Below, piece by piece: positions 56,232 to 64,000 of a stretch of DNA of 64,000 nt. The notes beneath the pieces were generated by a model. That model saw only the letters and a list, made by a program, of their open reading frames with translations, was not told where the DNA came from and ran no database searches. The DNA is from Amycolatopsis deserti (GTDB lineage Bacteria > Actinomycetota > Actinomycetes > Mycobacteriales > Pseudonocardiaceae), in NCBI RefSeq assembly GCF_014653945.1, contig NZ_BNAU01000004.1:310001-374000 (forward strand), read 5' to 3'. How positions within the stretch are numbered: the stretch's first letter is position 1; every line of letters begins with the position of its first letter. A program made the translations under genes and the position numbers.

Positions 56232-57848
56232 TCACACCCGCTTGCGGTCGAAGGTCGCCTTCTGGCCGGTGCCGTAGCGGCGCAGCGCGCCCTCCGGCCC
56301 GGAGGCGTTCGGTCTCGTGAAGATCCAGTTCTGCCAGGCCGTCAGGCGGCCGAAGATCTTGGTCTCGATGGTTTCCGGGCCGACGAACCGGTGGTTGGCC
56401 TCCATGCCGGTGAGCGCGTCCGGCGACAGCGCGGCCCGCCCTTCCAACACGATCCGGATCTCGTCCTCCCAGTCGATGTCGTCCGGGGCCTCGGTGACCA
56501 GGCCCAGCTCGACGGCCTCGCCCGCGGACAGGCGGCGGTCGCGTTCGCGTTTGAGCCAGTCGAGGTGGTCGTGCTCGCCGTAGAACCGGGATTCCAGGCG
56601 GGACAGGCCGTTGCCCATCGGGAAGGCGCCGAAGTTCGCGTCGGACAGCACGAGGCACGCGCGTTCCTCGCTGTCCTCGTCGTCGATCGGCGGACCGTCC
56701 AACATGTACTGGCGGTCGCAGGCCAGCGCCAGCTCCAGCAGCACCCCGGCGAAGCAGCTGCCCGGTTCGATGAGCGCGATGAGGCTGCGGCTGGTGACGT
56801 CGAGCCGTTTCAGCGTGCGCTTGTAGTAGTGCAGGATTTCGTTGGACAGCCAGTCGGTGCCGGTGAGCACCTCGCGTTCGGCGGCGAGCACCGCGTCCGG
56901 GTCGCCCTCGGTGCGGAAGACCCAGGTGCCCAGCTCGGGTTCGTTGGTGCGCAGGCGCAGGATGAGGTCGTCCAGCTCGCGGGTCATCGCCAGCAGCCAC
57001 CCGTCGCCCCGCGGCGCGTGGACGGTGATGGTGACGACGCCGGCCGCCCGGTCCAGCTCGGCGGTGGTGTTGGGGTAGGTGATGCGGTCGTTTTCTTCGG
57101 TGCGCTCGAGCGGCTCGAGCACGATGCCCTGCGCGTCCTGCGGCCGGTTGCTGCGGGCGGCGAGTTCACGGGCGCGCTGCTCGACGATCGCGCGGAACTC
57201 CTGGCGCGGCACCAGCTCGTCGACCAGGCGCCAGTCGACCGCGGTGCGGCCCTTCACCCCGTCCGGGCGCGTGGCGAACACGTCCGCGCGGTCCTTGCGG
57301 ACGCGGCGCTTGTCGGTGACCCGGGTGAGGCCGCCGGTGCCGGGCAGCACGCCGAGCAACGGCACCTCGGGCAGCGCGACGGTCGAGGAGTTGTCGTCGA
57401 CCAGCAGGATCTTCTCGCAGGCCAGGGCGATCTCGTAGCCGCCGCCGGCGCAGCTGCCGTTGACGGCGGCGAGGTAGATCTGGCCGGAGTTCTCGGTGGC
57501 GTCCTCGATGCCGTTCCGGGTCTCGTTGGTGAACTTGCAGAAGTTCACCTTCCACTCGTGCGAGGAGCCGGCCAGCATCCGGATGTTCGCGCCGGCGCAG
57601 AACACCTTGTCCTTGGCGCTGGTGAGGATGACCGCGCGCACCTCGGGGTGCTCGAAGCGCAGCCGCTGGACGGCGTCGTAGAGCTCGATGTCGACGCCCA
57701 GGTCGTAGGAGTTGAGCTTGAGCTCGTAGCCGGGAACCAGGCCGCCGTTCTCGTCGACGTCCATCTCCAGCCACGCCAGCGGCGGCTCGATCCGGAGCCG
57801 CCAGTGCCGGTAGTCCTCCGGTCGCCGATCGAATGACACCGTCGTCAT
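56232..57848 (-). CDS. boxC: 2,3-Epoxybenzoyl-CoA dihydrolase
   Basis: BoxC hydrolyses and cleaves the epoxide ring to an open-chain semialdehyde-CoA plus formate. The 538-residue protein has two enoyl-CoA hydratase-like halves; the first shows CAGANIRMLAGSS near residues 83-95 and NGSCAGGGYEIALACE near 130-145. The second has ALIEPGSCFAGVLLELALACDRQY near 360. It is the first gene of boxC-boxB-ligase-amidohydrolase and is divergent from ilvD. An inverted repeat lies between the two. Confidence 0.95.
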   Translation of the reverse strand: MTTVSFDRRPEDYRHWRLRIEPPLAWLEMDVDENGGLVPGYELKLNSYDLGVDIELYDAVQRLRFEHPEVRAVILTSAKDKVFCAGANIRMLAGSSHEWKVNFCKFTNETRNGIEDATENSGQIYLAAVNGSCAGGGYEIALACEKILLVDDNSSTVALPEVPLLGVLPGTGGLTRVTDKRRVRKDRADVFATRPDGVKGRTAVDWRLVDELVPRQEFRAIVEQRARELAARSNRPQDAQGIVLEPLERTEENDRITYPNTTAELDRAAGVVTITVHAPRGDGWLLAMTRELDDLILRLRTNEPELGTWVFRTEGDPDAVLAAEREVLTGTDWLSNEILHYYKRTLKRLDVTSRSLIALIEPGSCFAGVLLELALACDRQYMLDGPPIDDEDSEERACLVLSDANFGAFPMGNGLSRLESRFYGEHDHLDWLKRERDRRLSAGEAVELGLVTEAPDDIDWEDEIRIVLEGRAALSPDALTGMEANHRFVGPETIETKIFGRLTAWQNWIFTRPNASGPEGALRRYGTGQKATFDRKRV

Positions 57849-57857
57849 GGGTTCGAT

Positions 57858-57897
57858 TCTCTACAACTTGTTCTCGGTCGTCAACGTTGTGTAGAGA
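57858..57897. promoter_or_regulatory. Inverted repeat between boxC and ilvD
   Basis: TCTCTACAAC and GTTGTGTAGAGA face each other across an 18-bp spacer, with a two-base insertion in one arm. Each arm also contains a smaller palindrome (ACAACTTGT near 57863 and CAACGTTG near 57882). It is the likely operator for the box operon. No regulator such as BoxR is encoded here. Confidence 0.6.
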
Positions 57898-57924
57898 GTG
57901 GATCTCGGGCCTATCGTGCTCACC

Positions 57925-59592
57925 ATGGCTGACCTCAAACCCCGGTCGCGGGACGTGACGGACGGGCTGGAACGCGCGGCGGCGCGGGGCATGCTGCGCG
58001 CGGTCGGAATGGGCGATGAGGACTTCGCCAAACCGCAGATCGGCATCGCCTCGTCGTGGAACGAGATAACACCGTGCAACCTGTCCCTGCAACGGCTGGC
58101 GCAGGCGAGCAAGCAAGGGGTGCACGCCGGCGGCGGCTTCCCGATGGAGTTCGGCACGATCTCGGTGTCCGACGGCATCTCGATGGGCCACGAGGGCATG
58201 CACTTCTCGCTGGTGTCGCGGGAGATCATCGCCGATTCGGTCGAGACGGTGATGGAGGCCGAGCGGCTGGACGGCGCGGTGCTGCTGGCCGGTTGCGACA
58301 AGAGCCTGCCCGGCATGCTGATGGCCGCCGCGCGCCTGGACGTCGCCGCGGTGTTCCTCTACGCCGGGTCGATCCTGCCGGGCAACGTCGACGGCCGCGA
58401 GGTGACGATCATCGACGCGTTCGAGGCGGTCGGCGCGTGTGCGCGCGGGCTGATCTCGCGCGAGGAGGTCGACAAGATCGAGCGCGCGATCTGCCCTGGT
58501 GAGGGCGCGTGCGGCGGGATGTACACGGCCAACACGATGGCTTGTGCGGCGGAGGCGCTGGGCATGTCGCTGCCCGGGTCGGCCAGCCCGCCGTCGGTGG
58601 ACCGGCGACGCGACCGGTTCGCGCGGGAGAGCGGCGAGGCCGTCGTCGGGATGCTGGCGGCCGGGATCACCGCGCGGGACGTGCTGACGCGCGAGGCGTT
58701 CGAGAACGCGATCGCCGTCGTGATGGCACTGGGCGGGTCGACCAACGCGGTGCTGCACCTGCTGGCGATCGCGCACGAGGCGCAGGTCGAGCTGACGCTG
58801 GACGACTTCACCCGGATCGGTGACCGGGTGCCGCACCTGGCCGACGTGAAGCCGTTCGGGCGGCACGTGATGACCGCGGTGGACCGGGTCGGCGGGGTGC
58901 CGGTGGTGATGAAGGCCCTGCTCGACGCGGGTCTGCTGCACGGCGACTGCCTGACCGTGACGGGCAAGACGCTGGCCGAGAACCTGGCCGAGCTGGCGCC
59001 GCCGGAGCTGGACGGCGAGGTGGTGCGGAAGCTGTCGAACCCGATCCACCCGACCGGCGGGCTGACGATCCTGCACGGCAGCCTCGCGCCGGAGGGTGCG
59101 GTGGTGAAGAGCGCCGGGTTCGACTCGTCGCGGTTCGAGGGCACGGCGCGCGTGTTCGACGGGGAGCAGGCGGCGATGGACGCGCTGCCGACGCTGCAGC
59201 CGGGCGAGGTGGTGGTGATCCGGTACGAGGGGCCGCGCGGCGGGCCCGGGATGCGGGAGATGCTCGCCGTGACCGGCGCGATCAAGGGCGCCGGGCTGGG
59301 CAAGGACGTCCTCCTGCTCACCGACGGCCGGTTCTCCGGCGGGACCACCGGGTTGTGCATCGGGCACGTCGCCCCGGAGGCCGCGCACGGCGGCCCGATC
59401 GCCTTCGTCCGCGACGGCGACCCGATCGTGCTGGACATGGAGGCGCGGACGCTGGACGTGGGGATTTCCGCGGAGGAACTGGAGGCGCGGCGCGCCGGAT
59501 GGGAGCCGCCGGAGCTGCCGCGCCGGACGGGCGTGCTGGCGAAGTACGCGCGCCTGGTCGGGTCGGCGGCACAGGGGGCCATTTGCTCCTGA
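57925..59592 (+). CDS. ilvD: Dihydroxy-acid dehydratase
   Basis: IlvD makes branched-chain 2-oxo acids from dihydroxy acids in valine, leucine and isoleucine synthesis. The 555-residue iron-sulfur enzyme has cysteines in [10 protein letters not shown] near 43-52, [10 protein letters not shown] near 120 and [15 protein letters not shown] near 190. The active-site serine region [14 protein letters not shown] is near 465. The start is ATG 57925; the frame extends to a GTG at 57898 with no support. Degenerate copies of its 3' end lie downstream. Confidence 0.94.
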   Translation: MADLKPRSRDVTDGLERAAARGMLRAVGMGDEDFAKPQIGIASSWNEITPCNLSLQRLAQASKQGVHAGGGFPMEFGTISVSDGISMGHEGMHFSLVSREIIADSVETVMEAERLDGAVLLAGCDKSLPGMLMAAARLDVAAVFLYAGSILPGNVDGREVTIIDAFEAVGACARGLISREEVDKIERAICPGEGACGGMYTANTMACAAEALGMSLPGSASPPSVDRRRDRFARESGEAVVGMLAAGITARDVLTREAFENAIAVVMALGGSTNAVLHLLAIAHEAQVELTLDDFTRIGDRVPHLADVKPFGRHVMTAVDRVGGVPVVMKALLDAGLLHGDCLTVTGKTLAENLAELAPPELDGEVVRKLSNPIHPTGGLTILHGSLAPEGAVVKSAGFDSSRFEGTARVFDGEQAAMDALPTLQPGEVVVIRYEGPRGGPGMREMLAVTGAIKGAGLGKDVLLLTDGRFSGGTTGLCIGHVAPEAAHGGPIAFVRDGDPIVLDMEARTLDVGISAEELEARRAGWEPPELPRRTGVLAKYARLVGSAAQGAICS

Positions 59593-59821
59593 CGTAGCCC
59601 CCTGGACCGGTGGCCCGAACGTGCGCCGTGGGATTCCCGCGGAGGAACTGGAGGCGCGGCGTGCTGGGCGGGAGCCGCCCGAGCTGCCCTGGGTCCGCGG
59701 CGCAGGGGCCATCTACTCCCGACCCCTGGGGCCGACGGCCCGAACATGCGCCATGAGCATTTCCGTCGAGTAGCTGGAGGCGCGGCGCGCCGGGCCAGAG
59801 GCCACCTGCTCCCGACGTAGT
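59464..59821. repeat. Degenerate tandem copies of the ilvD 3' end
   Basis: The ilvD tail starting ATTTCCGCGGAGGAACTGG at 59464 reappears as ATTCCCGCGGAGGAACTGG at 59633 and ATTTCCGTCGAGTAGCTGG at 59759. Shared downstream matter includes GGCGCAGGGGCCAT-like and CTCCCGAC-like pieces. Copies two and three also share a CCCGAACRTGCGCC segment 126 bp apart. Copy three has a stop codon and more changes, so the copies are decaying. This fills the 317-bp gap before the next gene. Confidence 0.85.
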
Positions 59822-59822
59822 A

Positions 59823-59850
59823 TTGACGAATCGTTCAACAATCCAATACT
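59823..59850 (+). promoter_or_regulatory. Promoter/operator before the secreted protein gene
   Basis: TTGACG (59823) is followed after 16-17 bp by AATACT, a plausible sigma-70-type promoter. AGTATTG (59819-59825) and CAATACT (59844-59850) are inverted repeats overlapping it, with a TTGACGAATCGTTCAA-like partial palindrome inside. The region is much more AT-rich than its surroundings. Confidence 0.55.
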
Positions 59851-59909
59851 GTCCTGCGCCACTGGGGGCGGCACACCGGTGCGGCCCATTCATGGCGAAG
59901 GAGTCCCGC

Positions 59910-60326
59910 ATGCGTGCGAGGCGCTCGATTTTCGTTGCCCTGGCCAGCTCGATCGGCGCGGCGCTCGCGCTGCTCGTTCCCGGGACGGCCGCGGCTTCGG
60001 ACTACAACATCGCGACGGCCTCCAGCGGCCCCAGCGGCAACTACTGGTACTACTGCGTGACGGACACCGGCGTGGAGGGCTGCTACCAGCCCTACGGCGA
60101 CCTGTTCTACGTCCGCGACACGAAGGCGAACGGCACCTCGGCCGAGGTCCGCTGGTACAACCGCCTGAACGGGGCGCCCTACCGCGAGGGCACGTGCCGG
60201 AACAACCTCGGCTCGGGCCACTGGGGCGTGTGCGACAAGGACTTCCGCGAGGACAGCACGATCCGCTTCGGGGTCGACGGCGTGGGCAACGACGCGCGCC
60301 AGTACTCACCGACGCTCTACGCCTGA
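59910..60326 (+). CDS. Small secreted protein
   Basis: This 138-residue protein has a signal peptide: RARR, a hydrophobic core FVALASSIGAALALLV, and a likely cleavage after AAA near residue 29. The mature part is about 109 residues with four cysteines, Tyr/Trp-rich segments (GNYWYYCVTD, EVRWYNRLN, GHWGVCDKDF) and no domain I recognise. Two disulfides are likely outside the cell. AAGGAG is 6 bp upstream of the ATG at 59910, which beats the ATG at 59892. The promoter just upstream is strong and AT-rich. Confidence 0.75.
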   Translation: MRARRSIFVALASSIGAALALLVPGTAAASDYNIATASSGPSGNYWYYCVTDTGVEGCYQPYGDLFYVRDTKANGTSAEVRWYNRLNGAPYREGTCRNNLGSGHWGVCDKDFREDSTIRFGVDGVGNDARQYSPTLYA

Positions 60327-60472
60327 CAGTCGTCGCCGAGGACGAGGGGGCGGTCGAACAGCAGCTCCGGCGCCACCTGGACGCCGGAGCCACCGAGTTC
60401 GCCGCCGCTCTCACCGGGTCACCGGCGGAGCAGGCCCGCACGCCGGAACTGCTGCGGAGCCTGAACTCCTAG
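60326..60472 (+). pseudogene. C-terminal fragment of an LLM-class F420-dependent oxidoreductase
   Basis: A 48-codon open stretch without its own start reads VEQQLRRHLDAGATEFAAAL, then ARTPELLRSLNS, ending at TAG. This is the typical end of luciferase-like F420-dependent oxidoreductases. The rest of the gene is gone. It follows the secreted protein stop immediately, so the small gene was probably inserted in, or replaced, the larger part of it. Confidence 0.7.
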
Positions 60473-60948
60473 TACCGGTCGGTCGTGTACGGGGTGCCGC
60501 TTTCGATGCTGGGGCTGACGCGCGGGTCGCGGCCCTCCTGACCGGGCACCGGGGAGACGACCGGGTCGTTCAGCGAATGGTCCGCGGGACGCGGGGTGTT
60601 CATCCGCGTGTTGATCTGCTCGACGACCTGTTCCTCGCGCTGGCGCGACAACACGGCGATCGTGATGCCGTGCGCCAGCGCCAGGACCAGTAGGAACACG
60701 CCGATGCGTCCCACGATCGCCGTCGGCGTGGTGCCACCGGGGAAGTCGATCGTCGAGATGAGCGCGAGCACGCCCAGCGTCGCGATGTGGAACAACACCG
60801 CGACCAGCCGGGCCATGGACGCCCCCGATTCCGATTCGCCCTGCCCGTTCGCCAGGTACCGCTTCCCGCTGTGGTAGACGAACTGGCCGTCGACCAAGAC
60901 GATCAGCGCGCCTATCACCAGGAAGGCCACATAGGCGTTCGTGTCCAT
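60469..60948 (-). CDS. Hypothetical membrane protein
   Basis: This 159-residue protein has three membrane helices (residues 6-22, VAFLVIGALIVLVDG; 46-66, RLVAVLFHIATLGVLALIS; 78-98, GRIGVFLLVLALAHGITIAV) and a polar, Pro-rich C-terminal tail of about 55 residues. GGAG precedes the ATG. The function is unknown; similar small proteins are common in Pseudonocardiaceae. Its stop overlaps the end of the F420-enzyme fragment. Confidence 0.75.
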   Translation of the reverse strand: MDTNAYVAFLVIGALIVLVDGQFVYHSGKRYLANGQGESESGASMARLVAVLFHIATLGVLALISTIDFPGGTTPTAIVGRIGVFLLVLALAHGITIAVLSRQREEQVVEQINTRMNTPRPADHSLNDPVVSPVPGQEGRDPRVSPSIESGTPYTTDRY

Positions 60949-61015
60949 GACGAGCTCCTCTCCTCACCGTGAGTCGAGTACCCGTCACGCTTCCGAGCGA
61001 AACAAGGCGCACCGG

Positions 61016-61777
61016 TCACGCCTGCCTGGTCGGCAGCACGATGATCTGCCGCAGGTTGAGGTGCCGCGGGCGGCTCGTGGTGTAGGCGATGAGGTCGGCG
61101 ATCTCGTCCGCGGCGAGGGGATCGAGCGCGGCCGCCATCTCGTCCAGCTGCGCGGCGTGCTCCGCGGAGTCCGCGTGCCCGCCGAGCTCGGTCTCGGTCA
61201 GGCCGGGCTCGATGTTGGTGACCCGGACGTCCCTCGGCCCCAGCTCGGTACGCAGCGACGCGGACAGCTGCGTGAGCGCGGCCTTCGTCGCGCTGTAGAC
61301 GGCGTAGCCGGGGAAGGGGACGTGCGCGCCGATCGAGGAGACGTTGACCAGATCGGCGGTCCGGCCCGCGGCGGCGGCCTCGACGAGGTCACCGGCGAAG
61401 GCCCGGATCACGCGGAGCGCGCCGGTGACGTTCGTGTCGATCATCCGGGCCCACTCGTCCTCGCGGCCGTCGGTGATCGGGTTCGGCAGCATCACGCCGG
61501 CGCTGTTGACCACGAGGTCGACGCGCCCGAAGGTCTCGTGCACCCGGTCGGCGGCGGCCGCGACGGAGGCCGGATCGGTGACGTCGGCGGTGACCGCGAG
61601 CGCCCGCCCGCCGTTCGCGGTGATCTTCTCGGCCAGCTCGGTGAGCCGGTCGCCGCGGCGGGCCAGCAACGCGACCCGCACGCCCTGGGCGGCGAGCAGC
61701 TCGGCGGTGGCGGCGCCCATGCCGCTGGCCGCGCCGGTGATGACGGCGGTGCGGTCGGCGAGGCTGTCGTAGTTCAT
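61016..61777 (-). CDS. SDR family NAD(P)-dependent oxidoreductase
   Basis: This 253-residue short-chain dehydrogenase has the cofactor motif GAASGMGAA near residues 15-23, NSAGVM near 90 in place of NNAG, Ser in VNVSSIGAH near 143, and Tyr-Lys in YAVYSATKAAL near 155. Arg in ALLARRGDRL near 36 suggests NADP preference. AGGAG precedes the ATG at 61777. The substrate is unknown. It lies downstream of selB on the same strand, 95 bp away. Confidence 0.88.
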   Translation of the reverse strand: MNYDSLADRTAVITGAASGMGAATAELLAAQGVRVALLARRGDRLTELAEKITANGGRALAVTADVTDPASVAAAADRVHETFGRVDLVVNSAGVMLPNPITDGREDEWARMIDTNVTGALRVIRAFAGDLVEAAAAGRTADLVNVSSIGAHVPFPGYAVYSATKAALTQLSASLRTELGPRDVRVTNIEPGLTETELGGHADSAEHAAQLDEMAAALDPLAADEIADLIAYTTSRPRHLNLRQIIVLPTRQA

Positions 61778-61872
61778 CGGGTCTCCTTCTCCGGGCGGAA
61801 CGAGACCAACAGTGCTCCGGCGCGGACGGCTGACCCAGTCACCGCTCGACCCTGGGCCCGGCAGTACCACCC

Positions 61873-63570
61873 TCAGACGATCCGGCGGCGGGTGTCCGGC
61901 TCCCGCGTCGTCAGGCCGCGGACGTCGAGCGACTCCAGCAACGGCACCGCCACCCGGCGGGTGGTGTCCAGGGCGCGCCGGGCCTCGCTGACGGTGAAGG
62001 GCTGCGGCAGCGCCGCCAGCGCTTCCGCCGCTCGGCGCACAGCGTCCGGACCGAGGAACACGCCCTCCGCGATCCGGACCAGCCGTCCGGCCCGCACCGC
62101 CGCCGCCAGTTCCCGCGGCCCCAAGCCCAGCTCGGCGAGGTCGTCGGCCTCGGGGGCGCGGAACGGCTGCCCCCGGAAGCGCTCGTCCAGCCGCTCCAGG
62201 GCCGACAGGACCCGCGCGGGCAGCCCCGCGCCCGGGCGCCGCACGATCCCCTCGGCGATCTGCAATCCCGTGCCGTCCAGTGCGGCCGGCACCAGCTCGG
62301 CCGCGGGCAGGTCCACCGCCTGCCGCAGCGCCTCCACCGGCATCCCGGCCGCCACCGGGTGACGAGCTGACCACTCGTCGAACCGCGACAGCGCCTTCTC
62401 GCGCGCCCGCGCGAGGGCGTCGTCGTCCACGACCCACTCGCCGATCCGCTTGCCGGCCAACGGAAAACCCATCGCCCGCACCTCGCTCGCCCGCGCGATC
62501 GGCGGTGGCGCCACGCGTCCGGCCGCCAGCTCCGCCGCCCGCGCCCGCGCCGAGCCGCGACGCCGCAGTGGCGGCGGCCGCACGTCCAGCACCGTGATCC
62601 CGGCCGCGATGCGGTGCTCGCCCGGGTCCCGCAGCAGCCCGGTGTCCCCGATCCGCAGCGGCAACGCCTCCCGCAGCCGCAACCGCGCCGCGTCCGTCCC
62701 GAGTGGACGGACGTGCACCGGCACCGCCGCCGCACCCAGGTGCAGCACCAGCTCCCGATGCAAGTCCCCTTGCGCCCGCACGGCCACGTCCACCTCCGAG
62801 GTGTGCACCCACGCCCCGGGCGTCAGCAACGCGTTCCCGCGCCGCACCCGGTCGCGGTCCACGCCGCGCAGGTTCACCGCGACCCGCGCCACCGCGGTCA
62901 CCTCGGTCTCCGCCTCCCCGAGCGACTGCAGGCCACGCACGCTCACCCGCTCGCCGCCCAGCTCCAGCTCGTCCCCGGCGCGCAGGGTGCCGCCCGCGAG
63001 CGTCCCGGTCACGACCGTGCCGGCGCCGCGCACCGTGAACGCCCGGTCCACCCACAGCCGCACGTCGGCCGCCGGATCCGGCGCGGGCAGCCGGTCGACC
63101 AGCGCGCACAGCGCCCTCCGCACCGGCGCCAGGTCCCCGCCGCGCCCGATCGGCACCGCGTCGACCCGGCCCAGCACCGCCAGGTGGGAAAGCGCTTCCT
63201 CCGCCGCCGGCCGTGGATCGGCCAGGTCGGCTTTGGTCACCACGAGCAGCGCGTGCCGGACGCCGAGCGCCGCCAGCGCCGCCACGTGCTCGGCCGACTG
63301 CGGCATCCACCCCTCGTCCGCGGCGACGACAAACACCACGGCCGGCACCGGACCCACCCCGGCCAGCATGTTCGGCACGAACCGCTCGTGCCCGGGCACG
63401 TCGACGAACGCCAGCCGCCGCCCGTCGATCTCCGTCCACGCGAACCCCAGCTCGATCGTCAGCCCCCGGCGCTGCTCCTCCGCCAGCCGGTCGGGCCAGG
63501 TGCCGGTGAGCCGCTCGACCAGCGTCGACTTGCCGTGGTCGACGTGCCCCGCGGTCGCTACGACGTACAT
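61873..63570 (-). CDS. selB: Selenocysteine-specific elongation factor SelB
   Basis: SelB brings Sec-tRNA to UGA codons that carry a SECIS element. The 565-residue protein has G1 GHVDHGKS near residues 8-15, G3 DVPGHE near 54, G4 TKAD near 111, then EF-Tu-like domains. The C-terminal winged-helix repeats (PFTVSEARRALDTTRRVAVPLLESLD at the end, residues 530-555) bind the SECIS. It is short, like other actinobacterial SelB proteins. It overlaps selA by 13 bp, so the two are coupled. Confidence 0.93.
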   Translation of the reverse strand: MYVVATAGHVDHGKSTLVERLTGTWPDRLAEEQRRGLTIELGFAWTEIDGRRLAFVDVPGHERFVPNMLAGVGPVPAVVFVVAADEGWMPQSAEHVAALAALGVRHALLVVTKADLADPRPAAEEALSHLAVLGRVDAVPIGRGGDLAPVRRALCALVDRLPAPDPAADVRLWVDRAFTVRGAGTVVTGTLAGGTLRAGDELELGGERVSVRGLQSLGEAETEVTAVARVAVNLRGVDRDRVRRGNALLTPGAWVHTSEVDVAVRAQGDLHRELVLHLGAAAVPVHVRPLGTDAARLRLREALPLRIGDTGLLRDPGEHRIAAGITVLDVRPPPLRRRGSARARAAELAAGRVAPPPIARASEVRAMGFPLAGKRIGEWVVDDDALARAREKALSRFDEWSARHPVAAGMPVEALRQAVDLPAAELVPAALDGTGLQIAEGIVRRPGAGLPARVLSALERLDERFRGQPFRAPEADDLAELGLGPRELAAAVRAGRLVRIAEGVFLGPDAVRRAAEALAALPQPFTVSEARRALDTTRRVAVPLLESLDVRGLTTREPDTRRRIV

Positions 63571-64000
63571 GCGCGCACCGCCGCGAGCAGCAGTTCGTCC
63601 TCGTCCGGGCCGACCGTGCGCAGATCCAGCAGGCACCGGCCGTGCTCGACGCGGCCCACCACCGACGGCGTCCCGGTCCGCAGCGGTTCCGCGCACGACT
63701 CGGGCAGGCTGACCGCGACCGACGGCAGCTCCACGCCGGGCGCCCCGCCGCCACCGACGGCCGCCCGGCACTCCACCACGCTCGCGCCCGGAATCCGCGC
63801 GGCCAGCGCTTCCGCCCGGCGGCGCAGCTCCGCCACCTCGACGACGAGCGCCCGCGCGACCGGCGGTTCGGGTCCCCGCAGGGTCGCCTCCAGCGCGGCG
63901 AGGGTCAACTTGTCGACCCGCAACGCCCGGGCGGCGGGATGACGGCGCAACCGCTCCACCAGCTCGGCCGAGCCCAGCAGCAGCCCGGCCTGCGGGCCGC
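63558..64000 (-). CDS. selA: L-seryl-tRNA(Sec) selenium transferase SelA (partial)
   Basis: SelA converts Ser-tRNA(Sec) to Sec-tRNA(Sec) using selenophosphate and PLP. Only the last 147 codons are in the window. The most upstream visible residues, GPQAGLLLGSAELVERLRR, match the conserved GGPQAG segment just after the PLP lysine in SelA. The C-terminal domain follows (RVDKLTLAALEATL, then VGRVEHGRCLLDLRTV). The gene continues past 64000. No Sec-containing gene or tRNA(Sec) is visible here. Confidence 0.9.
   Translation of the reverse strand, partial: GPQAGLLLGSAELVERLRRHPAARALRVDKLTLAALEATLRGPEPPVARALVVEVAELRRRAEALAARIPGASVVECRAAVGGGGAPGVELPSVAVSLPESCAEPLRTGTPSVVGRVEHGRCLLDLRTVGPDEDELLLAAVRACTS

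Overview
This 64-kb window is high-GC chromosomal DNA of an actinomycete. Many starts are GTG or TTG, and the gene set (thiamine block, psd-pssA, Cdc48-like ATPase, DasR regulator, ectABCD, SARP regulator, F420-enzyme remnant) fits the Pseudonocardiaceae, with Amycolatopsis or a close relative the best guess. That placement is inference from gene content. I see no rRNA, tRNA, CRISPR array or intact prophage.

Positions 1-9.4 kb hold an alcohol dehydrogenase, menC, a lone molybdopterin subunit of the xanthine dehydrogenase/CoxL family, a PspC protein, stand-alone groEL under two CIRCE operators, a Ser/Thr kinase with a long Gly/Pro/Gln linker, and a cold shock protein. From 10 to 29.7 kb runs moeA, psd, pssA, AAA ATPase, LytR_C protein, DUF3263 protein, def, thiC, thiD, thiG, thiS, thiO, thiE. 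From memory, this matches in order and relative strand the Mycobacterium tuberculosis Rv0414c-Rv0440 region, read in reverse. Genes interrupting the block look like lineage-specific insertions: TetR-nitroreductase, quinone oxidoreductase-TetR, HtrA-like protease, hydrolase-TetR, a second thiD and a MarR gene. Two TPP riboswitches control thiC and thiO.

Positions 29.8-35.4 kb hold a DasR-type amino-sugar locus (dasR, dre site, SIS isomerase, GlcNAc-type kinase), membrane proteins and an SGNH hydrolase. From 35.4 to 38.2 kb is an accessory patch. A 53-bp tandem repeat array ends just before a two-gene module (a nucleotidyltransferase-like DUF6932 protein and an unrecognised partner), and a cluster of GGTCC/GGACC-centred repeat sites follows. 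A large AfsR-like SARP regulator comes next, with a 17-bp-arm hairpin and a possibly structured leader upstream of it, then ectABCD for ectoine and hydroxyectoine.

Positions 44.6-51.6 kb carry stress and detoxification genes: a possible Abi-alpha protein, a LapA-like protein, a methyltransferase/TetR/old-yellow-enzyme/SDR group, and a MarR-dioxygenase-hydrolase trio resembling MhqR/MhqO/MhqD. A decayed IS5-family element (51.7-52.4 kb) abuts an aerobic benzoyl-CoA operon (boxC, boxB, benzoate-CoA ligase, amidohydrolase) that has no boxA here. ilvD, a small secreted protein, a membrane protein, an SDR and the selenocysteine genes selB and selA (cut by the window end) finish the window.

The most unusual structural signal is that several genes (adh, menC with its convergent neighbour, ilvD) are followed by degenerate tandem copies of their own 3' ends. 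The most promising undescribed genetic unit is the DUF6932-like two-gene module in the repeat-rich 35.4-38.2 kb patch.
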